The notes below the pieces were generated by a model. That model was not told the origin of the DNA and did not search any database. It saw only the letters and a program-made list of their open reading frames with translations. From Haladaptatus halobius (lineage in GTDB: Archaea; Halobacteriota; Halobacteria; Halobacteriales; Haladaptataceae), in assembly GCF_020618475.1 (NCBI RefSeq), contig NZ_CP085336.1, positions 558,001 to 622,000 of the forward strand: a stretch of DNA of 64,000 nt. The letters run 5' to 3'. Shown here piece by piece: positions 27,178 through 36,388 of the stretch. The translations under genes were made by a program, and so were the position numbers. Each line of letters begins with the position of its first letter. Position 1 is the first letter of the stretch.

Positions 27178-28194
27178 ATGGCGTCCGTCGACGAGGTTCG
27201 CGACCGACTGTCGTTCGGTGGTACTACCGACCTGCTCAAGTTCGTCGCCGTCGTCATCGGGTTCGCTCTGTTGCCGGTCGTGTTCGGCACGTCGACGGCG
27301 AATACCGTGGTCGTGTTAGCGGTGTTCGCCATGGGCTACAACCTGCTTCTCGGCTACGGCGGCGAACTCTCCTTCGGCCACGCGGCGTTCTTCGGCCTGG
27401 GCGCGTACGGCACTATCCTCGCGGCCGAACTCATCGTCTTGAACCTATACATCAGCATGGTCATCGCCATCGCGTTCACTACGCTGGTCAGTTTCGTTTT
27501 TGGCTACGTGAGCCTTCGGCGTCGTGGCATCTACTTCGCGATGATCACGCTCGCGTTGGCACAGATGGTGTACTACGTCGTATTCCAATGGAATAGCCTG
27601 ACGGGGGGACAGAACGGAAAGTCTCTTCCGATGTATAGCGCGCCCATTGCCGGTCTCGATCCGCTATCAGCCGGTCTCAACTTCTATGTATTCGCCCTTG
27701 TGTTGCTGGCGCTAACCTGGCTTGGCGTCCGGCGTGTCATCCAGTCACCATTTGGAAAGGCGCTAATGGCTGTCCGCGAGAGCGAGGATCGCGCCCGACA
27801 CCTCGGGTACAACGTCAACGGACTGCTGCTGCTGGCGTTCACGCTCTCGGGAGCGCTAGCCGGGCTGGCCGGCACGTTACACGCGGTGCTGTTCGCGTTT
27901 GTCGGCCCGGAAATGCTATTCTGGACAATATCCGGCGAGGTGGTTCTCATTGCCATCCTCGGTGGGATCGGGACTCTCAATGGCCCCATCGTCGGGGCCG
28001 TCATCTTCGGCGTGCTCTCGCATAACCTGACGAAGGTGACTCAGAACTGGCCCCTCATCTTCGGAACCATCTTCGTCCTGGTCGTGATGTTCGCGCCCGA
28101 GGGCGTTTACGGCCTTTACCAGAACTACTTCGACGACCAGAGCGGATTCGACGCCCAGTCGGTTATCGACCAACTACGTCGTGGCGGAGAATAA
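27178..28194 (+). CDS. Branched-chain amino acid ABC permease, LivM type
   Basis: 338 aa membrane protein with about nine helices and the LivM signatures YNLLLGYGGELSFGHAAFFG and AVRESEDRARHLGYNV (the coupling loop). ATG 27178 lies two bases after the livH stop; an in-frame upstream start inside livH would add only eight residues. Pairs with LivH. No ATPase genes follow here; the matching livG and livF lie at 33761-35217 on the opposite strand, so the transporter operon has been split by about 5.5 kb of enzyme genes. Confidence 0.93.
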   Translation: MASVDEVRDRLSFGGTTDLLKFVAVVIGFALLPVVFGTSTANTVVVLAVFAMGYNLLLGYGGELSFGHAAFFGLGAYGTILAAELIVLNLYISMVIAIAFTTLVSFVFGYVSLRRRGIYFAMITLALAQMVYYVVFQWNSLTGGQNGKSLPMYSAPIAGLDPLSAGLNFYVFALVLLALTWLGVRRVIQSPFGKALMAVRESEDRARHLGYNVNGLLLLAFTLSGALAGLAGTLHAVLFAFVGPEMLFWTISGEVVLIAILGGIGTLNGPIVGAVIFGVLSHNLTKVTQNWPLIFGTIFVLVVMFAPEGVYGLYQNYFDDQSGFDAQSVIDQLRRGGE

Positions 28195-28234
28195 CCCTCC
28201 CTAGATTTAACTACACTTGCTGCGATTGAGGGGT

Positions 28235-28708
28235 ATGCAGGTTCTAGGAGTGGACAGAGTGGTTCTCGCAACCTCCGATGTCGACGAGACAGCCAATCGA
28301 CTGAATGAACTACTGGGCATCTCATTCGGTGAGTTCTTTTCAGCCTCGACGGAGACAGTCGCTGGGACGAACAATCTCGTGAGCCGAATCAGCCCCGATG
28401 GCCAACTCGACCTCGCTGGACCCGGCGACGGCAATAACGAGGTCACCCGATTCCTCGAGGAGCACGGCCCCGGACTGTACGGGGTTGCGTTCCGCGTCGC
28501 CGACCTCGACGAGGCCGAAGAACACCTCGCCAAGAAGGGCGTCGATCCCGTCGGCCGCATCGATTGGGGCGACTTCTCGGAACTGTTCTATCATCCTCAG
28601 GACTTTGGCGGGATGTTTGTCCTGCTCGCAGAGTTTCCCCATCCAGTAGACACGAACGTCCGGATGGAGTTCGGTGCCGAAGCTATCCGGAAGGAGACCA
28701 AAGAGTAA
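28235..28708 (+). CDS. VOC-family (glyoxalase/epimerase-like) protein
   Basis: 157 aa with two beta-alpha-beta-beta-beta modules of the vicinal oxygen chelate fold: VDRVVLATSDVDETANRLNELLG and LYGVAFRVADLDEAEEHLAKKGV. Methylmalonyl-CoA epimerase, glyoxalase I and ring-cleaving dioxygenases share this fold. The metal ligands are not all obvious: the first strand lacks the His of epimerases. It starts 40 bases after livM and ends about 20 bases from a convergent SDR gene. The start at 28235 (MQVLGVDRVV) is preferred to one six codons upstream. Confidence 0.82.
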   Translation: MQVLGVDRVVLATSDVDETANRLNELLGISFGEFFSASTETVAGTNNLVSRISPDGQLDLAGPGDGNNEVTRFLEEHGPGLYGVAFRVADLDEAEEHLAKKGVDPVGRIDWGDFSELFYHPQDFGGMFVLLAEFPHPVDTNVRMEFGAEAIRKETKE

Positions 28709-28727
28709 GACAAGGAAGATGGGCTGG

Positions 28728-29507
28728 TCAGACGTTCTCCAGGTTCTGGAGGTGTTCCTGTGGTGTTCCCTGTGCGGTAATGACTTCGCCGTTGATGTAC
28801 GAGGAGGCCTCGCTGGCGAGAAACAGCGCGATGTCGGCAATCTCCTCGGGCTTACCGACGGGACGGGACGTGTCAGAGCGGTCAGAAGTGTCGCTTGCCT
28901 CGACGCCGTACTGCTGTCTGATTCCAGGCGTGTTCACCCAACCGGGCCTGATGCAGTTGACGCGGACGTTCTCGTCCTCCCATGCCATCGCGAGGCTCCG
29001 GGTCAGTGACTCGACGCCGGCCTTCGAGGCCGCGTAGTGAACCGCCAGTGGGTAGCCCTCGACAGCCACGCTTGACACATTGATGATGGTGCCGCCGTCC
29101 TCCTCGATAAAGTGGTCAGCCGCGAGCCGACAGCCGTCGAACAGCGCATTCAAGTTGATGTCGACGATGGTTCTGAACGCGTTCTTGCTCAACTCCTCGG
29201 GTGGACTGCCGAAGCTCCCCGCCGCGTTGTTGACGACTACGCCTAGTTTTCCCCACTCTTCAATGGTCGCGTCGCGTATCTCCTTGAGGCGATCCGAGTC
29301 CCGGACGTCGCCGGCCATCGCCAGCCCATCGCCGCCTGCCTCCTTGATGAGCGAGACGGTCTCCTCGAGTTCTTCCTCAGTTCGGCTGGTGACGGTGACA
29401 CCTCGCGCGCCCGCCTTCGCGAATTCGGTCGCGATGGTTCGGCCGATACCGCGGTTGCCGCCGGTGACGAGGACGACGTTGTCCTCGACGCTGAATCGCT
29501 TGTTCAC
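28728..29507 (-). CDS. Short-chain dehydrogenase/reductase (SDR)
   Basis: 259 aa classical SDR: TGGNRGIG cofactor motif, NNAAGSF, serine region INVSSVAVEG, YAASK catalytic pair, and the C-terminal IADIALFLASEASSYING typical of FabG-like enzymes. It starts at GTG 29507 (VNKRFSVEDNVVLVTG); the only upstream in-frame choice is a TTG nine codons earlier. Probably a 3-oxoacyl-CoA or 2,4-dienoyl-CoA reductase type, judged by the missing canonical NNAG form and its SDR subgroup, but this is a weak inference. It forms a minus-strand run with the LLM oxidoreductase and the zinc dehydrogenase upstream. Confidence 0.9.
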   Translation of the reverse strand: MNKRFSVEDNVVLVTGGNRGIGRTIATEFAKAGARGVTVTSRTEEELEETVSLIKEAGGDGLAMAGDVRDSDRLKEIRDATIEEWGKLGVVVNNAAGSFGSPPEELSKNAFRTIVDINLNALFDGCRLAADHFIEEDGGTIINVSSVAVEGYPLAVHYAASKAGVESLTRSLAMAWEDENVRVNCIRPGWVNTPGIRQQYGVEASDTSDRSDTSRPVGKPEEIADIALFLASEASSYINGEVITAQGTPQEHLQNLENV

Positions 29508-29551
29508 GACTCCCCTGTCACCCTCTCCGAGCAAATAGCTTCCCCCGGGAG

Positions 29552-30490
29552 TCAGAACGACGGGATGATCTCATCGCCGAACCGTCGTATCTGTTCGAGC
29601 TGGGCGTCGAGGCTCGTATCATACGTCGTGATGTGGAGCTTCGTCGTACCGGCGTCGGCGTACGCCTCGACGTCCGCGATGACCTTGTCGGCCCGGCCCA
29701 AAAGCGGCCGATCGGTGTTGCGGTCGGTGTCGGTGCCGACGTAGACGGGCCGCGACACCGCGATGGCGGGGTCGCCGTCGCGGTCGAAGTCGTCCCACGC
29801 GCGGTTCAGCCGCTCGCGCATCTCGCGGACGTCGTCGGGCCGCTCCCAAAAACTCGTCCAGCCGTCTCCGAACTCGGCAATGCGGCGCACCGACGCCCCG
29901 GACTTCCCACCGACGTAGATGGGCGGCGCCTTGCCGTCGTCTGGCACCGGGTAGAACCCCGTCTTCTGGAAGGAGTGAAACTCGCCGTCGAAGGCGAATT
30001 CGCCCTCCGCGCAGATGCGCTCGAACATCCGGAAGAACTCGTCGAGGCGGGCGCCTCGCTTCTCGAACGGGACGTCGAGTACCTCGAACTCGGTGCGGAG
30101 CCACCCGACGGCGACGCCGAAGTCGAACGCGCCGTCGAGCAACTCGTTCAGCGTCAGGACGCTCTTCGCCGTGATGACCGGGTGGCGGTACGGGACGACG
30201 CAGACGTTCGTGCCGAGACGCAGGTCGTCCGTGCGCCCGGCGAGATAGGACAGCACCTCGAACACGTCGTACGTTCGCATCGAACTGTCGAGCGGCGCCG
30301 ACCCGTCCGGCGTGAATGGGTACGTATCGGGTATCTCCGTCGGGAGAACCGGATGCTCGCCGGTCCAGAGGAAGTCGAACCCCGCCTCCTCGGTCGCGTC
30401 CGCTATCTGCTCGAACGCGTCGACGTTCACGTACTCGCCGTCGCCGACGTTCCACAGCGTTACTCCGAACTCGATGTCGCTGTCAGCCAT
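29552..30490 (-). CDS. LLM-class flavin/F420-dependent oxidoreductase
   Basis: 312 aa TIM barrel of the luciferase-like family. Characteristic pieces are FGVTLWNVGDG, FDFLWTGEHPVLP, RTDDLRLGTNVCVVPYRHPV and FGVAVGWLRTEFEVL, then PIYVGGKSGASVRRIAEFGDGW. In haloarchaea such proteins usually use F420 and are often near acyl-CoA or aromatic catabolism genes. It follows the zinc dehydrogenase on the same strand after about 120 bases. A second family member lies at 32738-33727. Substrate unknown. Confidence 0.9.
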   Translation of the reverse strand: MADSDIEFGVTLWNVGDGEYVNVDAFEQIADATEEAGFDFLWTGEHPVLPTEIPDTYPFTPDGSAPLDSSMRTYDVFEVLSYLAGRTDDLRLGTNVCVVPYRHPVITAKSVLTLNELLDGAFDFGVAVGWLRTEFEVLDVPFEKRGARLDEFFRMFERICAEGEFAFDGEFHSFQKTGFYPVPDDGKAPPIYVGGKSGASVRRIAEFGDGWTSFWERPDDVREMRERLNRAWDDFDRDGDPAIAVSRPVYVGTDTDRNTDRPLLGRADKVIADVEAYADAGTTKLHITTYDTSLDAQLEQIRRFGDEIIPSF

Positions 30491-30612
30491 GAGATGACCA
30501 CCTATGCATTGATTGTCTCCGTTCGGCGTCTGTGGGGCAGAACCGTTCGTTCCGCCCCGCGAGACACGTCACGTCTCACCGTCCAGCCCCAGGGAACATA
30601 GTTCCACCGTCG

Positions 30613-31674
30613 CTACGTGGTAAGCACCATTTTCCCGACGTGGTCGGCGTCCTCCATGCGCTGGAGTGCCTCGGCGACGTCTTCGAGCGGGTATCTCTCG
30701 GTGATGTCCGGTTCGAACGCGCCCGACGCGATGAGTTCGAGAGTCTCCTCCATCGCGTACCGCGGGGCACGGGTCGTGCCGACCAGTTCGATCTGCTTGC
30801 CGAATAAGTTCCCGAGGTTGATGCCCGCTTCCAGACTGGAGTGGGCCCCACAGAGGATAAGACGGCCGCGCATCCCGAGCGACTCGATGCTCTCGCTCCA
30901 CGTCGCGCCGCCGACGGCCTCGCCCACGACGTCGACGCCAGCGCCGTCGGTCAACTCGCGGACTTCCTCGGCGAACTCATTGTTGGGGGCGTACACGACG
31001 TGATCCGCGCCATGGTCCGCGACCCACTCTTGTTTTGACTCCGTCGTCGTCGTGCCGATGACTGTCGAGCCCGTGAACGACCCGATCTGGGTGAGCGCGT
31101 GGCCGACGCCGCCCGAGGCACCGGTGACGAGTAGGTTGTCGCCCGGTTCGAGGCCGATGCGCCGGAGCATGTACCACGCTGTCCCGAACTGGACACAGGT
31201 GCTGGCGGCCTGTTCGGTGGTGATCCCGTCGGGCAGGGTCAGCACGTTCTCCTCCGGCAGAGCTATCGCTTCTGCGTAGCCGCCAAGCCCGGGTGTCTGG
31301 ACACCGAGTACCCGTATTTTCGGACAGGCGTTGTCCAGCCCGCGTGTACACCACTCGCACTCCCCGCAGGTGAACTGCGAGTGGGCGACGACCCGGTCGC
31401 CCGCTTCGAAGCGGGTGACGTCATCGCCCACCGCCGAGACGACGCCGGCCGGTTCGATGCCTGGGATATGCGGGAACAGGTCGACGTCGCCGAACCAAAA
31501 CTCGGCGATGTCGAGGTTACCGTACTCCCCCTTCACCAGTTCGCTGTCCATTCGGTTGATGCCACACGCCTCCACGTCTATCAGCACCTCGTCAGCGTCG
31601 GGCGTCGGTGTCTCTACCTCCTCGTACCGTAGTGACTCCGGTCCCCCGAAGTCGTGCATCCGGATCGCTTTCAT
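30613..31674 (-). CDS. Zinc-binding medium-chain alcohol dehydrogenase
   Basis: 353 aa MDR-family enzyme with GroES-like N-terminal domain (HIPGIEPAGVVSAVGDDV), the structural zinc cluster CGECEWCTRGLDNAC, and a Rossmann domain with VTGASGGVGHALTQI. Catalytic-zinc ligand positions are less clear: the first is Cys in EACGINRMD. The ATG at 31674 starts directly at MKAIRMHDFGG. It is the first gene of the minus-strand run with the LLM and SDR genes, about 1 kb after a gene-poor stretch. Confidence 0.9.
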   Translation of the reverse strand: MKAIRMHDFGGPESLRYEEVETPTPDADEVLIDVEACGINRMDSELVKGEYGNLDIAEFWFGDVDLFPHIPGIEPAGVVSAVGDDVTRFEAGDRVVAHSQFTCGECEWCTRGLDNACPKIRVLGVQTPGLGGYAEAIALPEENVLTLPDGITTEQAASTCVQFGTAWYMLRRIGLEPGDNLLVTGASGGVGHALTQIGSFTGSTVIGTTTTESKQEWVADHGADHVVYAPNNEFAEEVRELTDGAGVDVVGEAVGGATWSESIESLGMRGRLILCGAHSSLEAGINLGNLFGKQIELVGTTRAPRYAMEETLELIASGAFEPDITERYPLEDVAEALQRMEDADHVGKMVLTT

Positions 31675-32665
31675 CTGTACCGCCGATGAGCTAGTAATTG
31701 TCTATCATTATAGTCTCTCGGGTGTGCCCATTTCGGCGTCAGCTAGTTAATTGTAACCAGGGAGTGGCACAGACCATAAGTTGGAGGCCTTCGATCGCTT
31801 AGTAGTGAACTACCCAGAGAATGACCGTGATTGCGCTAAGAAACTCAACAACGTCGAGCGGAACAACGCGCTGTACGAGCGGACTGTGCTCGAACTGTAC
31901 GCGATTATCAAGGACGTCGACCGTGACGCCGGCTGAACCTCAGTGAATTGGAGGAGCACGACTTCAAGGCGAACTGCCGGTTCCTGACAGGTTACTTCGA
32001 GACGGTGAACCTGCCCTAGGTAAACCAGCAAGTCGGTGGCCATTGCCGTAGAGGAGAGTTGCGTGGTCAAGGGAGACGAACTCATCAACGTTTGTGACCT
32101 CATCGTTATGGGTGAGAGCGCCTGATTCGGCCGGGCGGAGTGCGGATCTAGTCGACGGTCGTCCCGACAACGGTACTGCCTCATATCGTGTCGGCGTTCG
32201 AGAGAGTTTCAGGTATCAAAGGAGTGAGGCGGAGACGACGAGCACTAGCGGCCAGCGAGGTCACGCTAACAGTAGACCGGCAACGTTGTGGGCGGCGGCC
32301 GTCATGAACATGAACAAATAGGCAACCGACAAGTGAGCTAGTAAGCGGCGGCGACGTCGTTCCCCTCGCACATCCATATCATCACCTTCTCCGCAATCGG
32401 CGCTTCGCTTGTGGGGCTGAGTGGGTTCGGATCCCATGCCAGGCGTGCTATAAAACGCCCACGCCACTGCCTTTCACGCCGAGGGAGACAGTGCCGTCAT
32501 GACTGCTCCTACTGTGTCGTCAGTCGCTCTTGCGGTTTGAACCTAACATCTAAATAGACGATAAGTAAGCTCGTACTCGGGAGGAAGCCGCCGACGAGTC
32601 GTGGATCCACCTCACTCTCGCTGCCGCGTTTTTATGGCATTTTACGCTCATATGATGGAACAGTC
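31675..32665. other. Gene-poor stretch with a decayed open frame
   Basis: The plus strand from about 31756 to 31938 has a coding-like frame without start (LEAFDRLVVNYPEND, then NNALYERTVLELYAIIKDVD) ending in TGA; a neighbouring frame continues with LNLSELEEHDFKANCRFLTG to a stop near 32018. This looks like the tail of one dead gene with a frameshift; the family was not recognised. On the minus strand at 32261-32467 a short frame ends in a hydrophobic helix (AYLFMFMTAAAHNVAGLLLA), too short to call. A TATA-like TTTTTATGG near 32630 probably serves the next gene. Confidence 0.35.
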
Positions 32666-32737
32666 ATGTCGGTCCAGTATGCGTCCGTTTCGGGAGCGAC
32701 ACAAGAGGTAAGACGTTCTCGGTCGAACGCTCCGAGC

Positions 32738-33727
32738 ATGCAACTCGGCGTGTTCAACCTGACGCAGTACGAACAGTCCATCCCGGCGTCCGAGGTCTGG
32801 TCGTCTGTTCACGACCTCACAATGACCATCGACGAAGGTGGATTCGACTCGCTGTGGATCGGCGAACACCACGTGACACCTGACGACCAGTATCTTCAGA
32901 ACATCCCGGTGTTAGCGGCACTTGCCAGCGAAACCGAGAACGTAACTATCGGCGCGGGGGCGTTTCTCCTGCCGTTGCACAACCCAGTTCACGTCGCGGA
33001 ACTCGCAGTGACCATCGACGTGATGAGCGACGGCCGCTTCCAGATGGCCTGTGGCCTCGGCTACCGGGACGAGGAGTTTGACGTCTTCGGCGTCGACAAG
33101 GGTGACCGGGTCGGCCGACTGGTGGAAGGCATCCAACTGATGAAGCGCCTGTGGACCGAGGACAAGGTTTCCTTCGCGGGTGACCACTTCAGTGTCTCAG
33201 ACGTGACAATCAACCCGAAGCCGGCGCAGTCACCGCACCCGCCCCTGCTGGTGGCGGGGTACGTCGACGCAGCGGCGAAGCGAGCGGCCAACATCGGCAA
33301 TTCCTGGATGTACGGCAACCTCCAGAACAAGGCCGAACTCAAGCGGCAGTTCACCCTCTACGAGGAGGCCGTCGCCGAGGCGAACCGCGAAGACGAGTGC
33401 TTCACGCCGCCCGTGCTTCGGGAGGCGTTCGTCCTGCCCGACGGCGACGAGGCGTTCGACACCGTCCGGCCGTACCTCCAGCAGAAGTTCGAAAGCTACG
33501 CCGGCTGGGGGCTCGAAGGCGTCGACTTCGACGACTTCCGGGAGGCCAGCGAGGATCGGTTCCTCATCGGGTCACCCGAGTCCGTGCTGGCCGACCTGGA
33601 GGAGTACGCCGACATCGGCGTCAACCATGTCGTCCTCCGAGTGCAGTATCCGGGGATGGACGCGTCGACGGCCAAAGAGTGTCTGGAGACGATAAGCGAC
33701 GAGGTCATCCCCCACCTCCCGTCCTGA
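32738..33727 (+). CDS. LLM-class flavin/F420-dependent oxidoreductase
   Basis: 329 aa luciferase-like TIM barrel. It begins MQLGVFNLTQYEQS and has GFDSLWIGEHHVTPDDQYL, then VTIGAGAFLLPLHNPVHVAE, VMSDGRFQMACGLGYRDEEF and a C-terminal IGSPESVLADLEEYADIGV. The open frame reaches ATG 32666, and a TATA-like box lies about 35 bases before that one, so a form 24 residues longer is possible; the shorter start fits the family. Isolated on the plus strand, convergent with livF. Distant from the LLM protein at 29552 in sequence. Confidence 0.9.
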   Translation: MQLGVFNLTQYEQSIPASEVWSSVHDLTMTIDEGGFDSLWIGEHHVTPDDQYLQNIPVLAALASETENVTIGAGAFLLPLHNPVHVAELAVTIDVMSDGRFQMACGLGYRDEEFDVFGVDKGDRVGRLVEGIQLMKRLWTEDKVSFAGDHFSVSDVTINPKPAQSPHPPLLVAGYVDAAAKRAANIGNSWMYGNLQNKAELKRQFTLYEEAVAEANREDECFTPPVLREAFVLPDGDEAFDTVRPYLQQKFESYAGWGLEGVDFDDFREASEDRFLIGSPESVLADLEEYADIGVNHVVLRVQYPGMDASTAKECLETISDEVIPHLPS

Positions 33728-33760
33728 GTCAAGAAAACGCGTTCGTACGATCTGGCCGAG

Positions 33761-34468
33761 TCAGACCGCGAGGTACCGATCCTTGATCTCCTCGTCGGCC
33801 CGCAGTTCCTCGCTAGGGCCAGACTCCCGTATCCGGCCCTCGTCGATGATGTAGCCGTAGTCGCTGATGTCCAGCGCCAGTTCGGCGTTCTGCTCAACCA
33901 ACAGCATCGCGACGCCGTCGTCGTTGATACGCCCGAGGATGTCGCGTAGGCGCTCGACGAGCGAGGGCATCAGCCCCTCAGTCGGCTCGTCGACGAGTAG
34001 GAGGTCGGGGTCCGACAGCAGCCCCCGGGCGATGGTGAGCATCTGCTGTTCGCCGCCAGACATCGTCCCGGCCCGCTGCTGCTGTCGCTCCTCCAGGCGG
34101 GGGAAGTACTCGAAGATGTCGACCATCGCCCCGTCGATGTCCTCAATGTCGTGGCCGAGGTGGCCGAGGCGAAGGTTCTCGCGTACCGTCAAGTCGGCGA
34201 AGATCCGGCGCCCCTCCGGGATTATCGAGATCCCTCTCAGCGACGTCTCGTGGGGAGATGCGTCCGTGATGTCTTCGCCGTTCATCGTGACAGTCCCGGA
34301 CCGCGGCGGCTGGATGCCCATGATCGACCGGAGTGTCGTCGTCTTGCCGGCGCCGTTCCGGCCGATGAGAGTCACCAGCCCTTCGGCCGGGATCTCGAGC
34401 GAGACGTTGTACAGCACGTGGCTCTTGTCGTAGTAGGTGTTTATCTCGTCGGCTTCGAGCATCGTCAT
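33761..34468 (-). CDS. livF: Branched-chain amino acid ABC ATPase, LivF type
   Basis: 235 aa ATP-binding subunit with Walker A (GRNGAGKTT), the LSGGE-type signature as MSGGEQQ, Walker B (LLLVDEPTEGL) and the LivF-type start LEADEINTYYDKSHVLYNVS. Its ATG overlaps the livG stop (ATGA on the minus strand). Energises the permease pair encoded at 26265-28194. The A-loop and H-loop are normal. Confidence 0.94.
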   Translation of the reverse strand: MTMLEADEINTYYDKSHVLYNVSLEIPAEGLVTLIGRNGAGKTTTLRSIMGIQPPRSGTVTMNGEDITDASPHETSLRGISIIPEGRRIFADLTVRENLRLGHLGHDIEDIDGAMVDIFEYFPRLEERQQQRAGTMSGGEQQMLTIARGLLSDPDLLLVDEPTEGLMPSLVERLRDILGRINDDGVAMLLVEQNAELALDISDYGYIIDEGRIRESGPSEELRADEEIKDRYLAV

Positions 34469-35217
34469 TGTTCCTGGCCTCCTTCGAGGTAGACGCGGCG
34501 AACCTCCTCGTCGTTCTGGACCTCCTCGGGCGTGCCGTCGCTGATGATTTGTCCCCGGTGGAGCACCTTGATGCGGTCGGACACCTGCATCACCACGCTC
34601 ATCTTATGCTCGACGAGGATTATCGTCACGTCGGACGACAGCTCTTCGATGAGCGAGATCATCTCCTTCGTCTCCTCGGCGCTCATCCCGCTGGTCGGCT
34701 CGTCGAGCAGCAGCATCTTCGGGGTCGTCCCGAGCGCGATAGCGAGTTCGAGCGTCCGTCGCTCTCCGTGGCTCAGCGTCGCCGCGTTTACGTCGCGCTT
34801 GTCGAGGAGGCCGACCCGTTCGAGTATCTCCTCGGCCTCCGTGACGAGGTTCGGCATCGAGGACGCCTTCGACCAGAAGTTGTACATGCTGTGGCGGGCC
34901 TGGATCGCGATACGGACGTTCTCGAGGACAGATAGCTCGTCGAAGACGTTCGTCACCTGGTAGGAGCGAGTCAGCCGTCGACGCGCGATCTCCGCGGGCG
35001 ACAGGTCGGTGATGTCCTCGCCGGCGAAGTGGATGCGTCCGCTGGACGGGCGGAGCGCCCCCGTCAGGAGATTGAAGAAGGTGGTCTTGCCGGCCCCGTT
35101 GGGGCCGATGACCGCGTGCAGGGAGTCCTTCTCGAACGTTGCGCTTACGCCGTCGACTGCAGTCACGCCTTCGAACTGCTTGGTCAAGTCCTCTGTTGCT
35201 AGTAGCGCCTCGCTCAT
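34465..35217 (-). CDS. livG: Branched-chain amino acid ABC ATPase, LivG type
   Basis: 250 aa ATPase with Walker A (GPNGAGKTT), signature LSHGERR, Walker B (MLLLDEPTSGM) and the LivG-specific insert RLTRSYQVTNVFDELSVLENV. ATG 35217 (MSEALLATEDL) is chosen; upstream codons to 35274 include the promoter, where the minus strand has a TATATAACT box about 20 bases away. Forms the ATPase pair with LivF. Confidence 0.94.
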   Translation of the reverse strand: MSEALLATEDLTKQFEGVTAVDGVSATFEKDSLHAVIGPNGAGKTTFFNLLTGALRPSSGRIHFAGEDITDLSPAEIARRRLTRSYQVTNVFDELSVLENVRIAIQARHSMYNFWSKASSMPNLVTEAEEILERVGLLDKRDVNAATLSHGERRTLELAIALGTTPKMLLLDEPTSGMSAEETKEMISLIEELSSDVTIILVEHKMSVVMQVSDRIKVLHRGQIISDGTPEEVQNDEEVRRVYLEGGQEQ

Positions 35218-35320
35218 CGTCCACCCCGTTTGTCGCTCCGAGTTATATAAGTATTGGTAACGATAGTCACACACTCGCGCGTGCGTCGTCGACGAACCGG
35301 GATCGTCGACGTATCGCCGC

Positions 35321-35785
35321 TCATCCGTCCACTGCCGAGTTCACGGCCGTCGCCACAAGCAGGTCGTGGTCGTCGACGAGAACCGGATTGTCGCCGTCGA
35401 CGAGTTCGACCCGGCACTCGACGAGGCCCCACTCGTCGTTCCGCTTCGTCAGGCCCGTCACCTCCACCTCGCCATGGACGCTGTCGCCGGGCGAGACAGG
35501 CTCCAGATAGCGGACGTTCCGGTGGCCGTAATTCATCGCCAGTACCGCGTCGCTCGCTACCGCGTCGACGAGGAACCCGTCGGCGATGCCGAGCAGCAGG
35601 GTTCCCTGCAGTACCACGTCGTCGACCAGCGGGTGTGCGTCGGCGTACTCGCGGTCGAGGTGGATGGGATCCGTCGACCCAGTCGCGCCGACGAACATCC
35701 GGATGTCGGAATCCGTGACTGTCCGGCCATCGGTCACGTACGTCTCGCCCTCATCGAACTCCTCGAAGGTTTTGCGTGCCGTCAT
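35321..35785 (-). CDS. MaoC-family (R)-hydratase-like protein
   Basis: 154 aa hotdog protein: FEEFDEGETYVTDGRTVTDS, then the hydration motif IRMFVGATGSTDPIHLDREYA with the catalytic-type Asp-x-x-x-x-His (DPIHLD), and LLLGIADGFLV. Adds water to or removes it from an enoyl-/hydroxyacyl-CoA. The start at 35785 fits the family; the frame continues to 35842. It lies about 100 bases upstream of livG in the same direction and divergent from another MaoC gene. A close paralogue lies at 46227-46700. Confidence 0.88.
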   Translation of the reverse strand: MTARKTFEEFDEGETYVTDGRTVTDSDIRMFVGATGSTDPIHLDREYADAHPLVDDVVLQGTLLLGIADGFLVDAVASDAVLAMNYGHRNVRYLEPVSPGDSVHGEVEVTGLTKRNDEWGLVECRVELVDGDNPVLVDDHDLLVATAVNSAVDG

Positions 35786-35877
35786 CGTGTTATGTCGCAT
35801 GTGGGCGTGAACCGTCAAAGCCGTTCGGGTGGCCTGTCGCACATGGGATTTAATAGCTCCCGTCTCCCGGTCAGCAT

Positions 35878-36327
35878 ATGAGCGTGAGGTTCTTCGAAGA
35901 CCTCTCGACCGGCGAGAGCCACAAGTTCGGCGGCCGAACCGTCACCAAACAGGAGATACTGTCATTCGCCGAGAAGTACGACCCCCAGCCGTTCCACCTC
36001 GACGAGCGGGCGGCCGAGGACAGCGTGTTCAGCGGCCTGGTCGCCAGCGGCTGGCACACGGTCTGTCTGCTCAACCGGATGCTCGTCGATGGGTTCGTCC
36101 GCGACACCGCGAACATGGGTGGTCGGGGGGCCGACGACGTGCGGTGGCACCGTCCCCTCCGTCCGGGCACGACGCTCTCGGGTTGCGTCGAGGTGCTGGA
36201 GAAGACGCTCTCGAAGCGGCACCCGGACCGCGGCTACGTCACCTACGAGTTCACCGCGTTCGACGAGGAGGGCGAACGGCTCGTCTCGCTGACGGCCGAA
36301 CTGCTGGTCCGCCGCCGCAAGGCGTGA
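35878..36327 (+). CDS. MaoC-family dehydratase
   Basis: 149 aa single hotdog domain. VRFFEDLSTGESHKFGGRTVTKQEILSF leads into EKYDPQPFHLDERAA, the hydratase motif with Asp and His, then GLVASGWHTVCLLNRMLVD. Likely an enoyl-CoA hydratase or a mesaconyl/acyl thioester dehydratase. Its ATG stands 92 bases from the start of the divergent MaoC gene. A broken MFS transporter follows on the same strand. Confidence 0.9.
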   Translation: MSVRFFEDLSTGESHKFGGRTVTKQEILSFAEKYDPQPFHLDERAAEDSVFSGLVASGWHTVCLLNRMLVDGFVRDTANMGGRGADDVRWHRPLRPGTTLSGCVEVLEKTLSKRHPDRGYVTYEFTAFDEEGERLVSLTAELLVRRRKA

Positions 36328-36388
36328 CCATTAACCGGGCCAGCGGCCGGTCGAGGGTCACACCGGCCGTTCCGGCACCCGAACGGCT

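Noticed and set aside
29619..30601. Long frames on both strands over the LLM gene at 29552
   Set aside because: Basic, low-complexity translations typical of frame shadows; no start signals.
32261..32467. Small membrane protein on the minus strand
   Set aside because: Only the last 25 residues are hydrophobic; the rest is not protein-like, and the opposite strand is no better.
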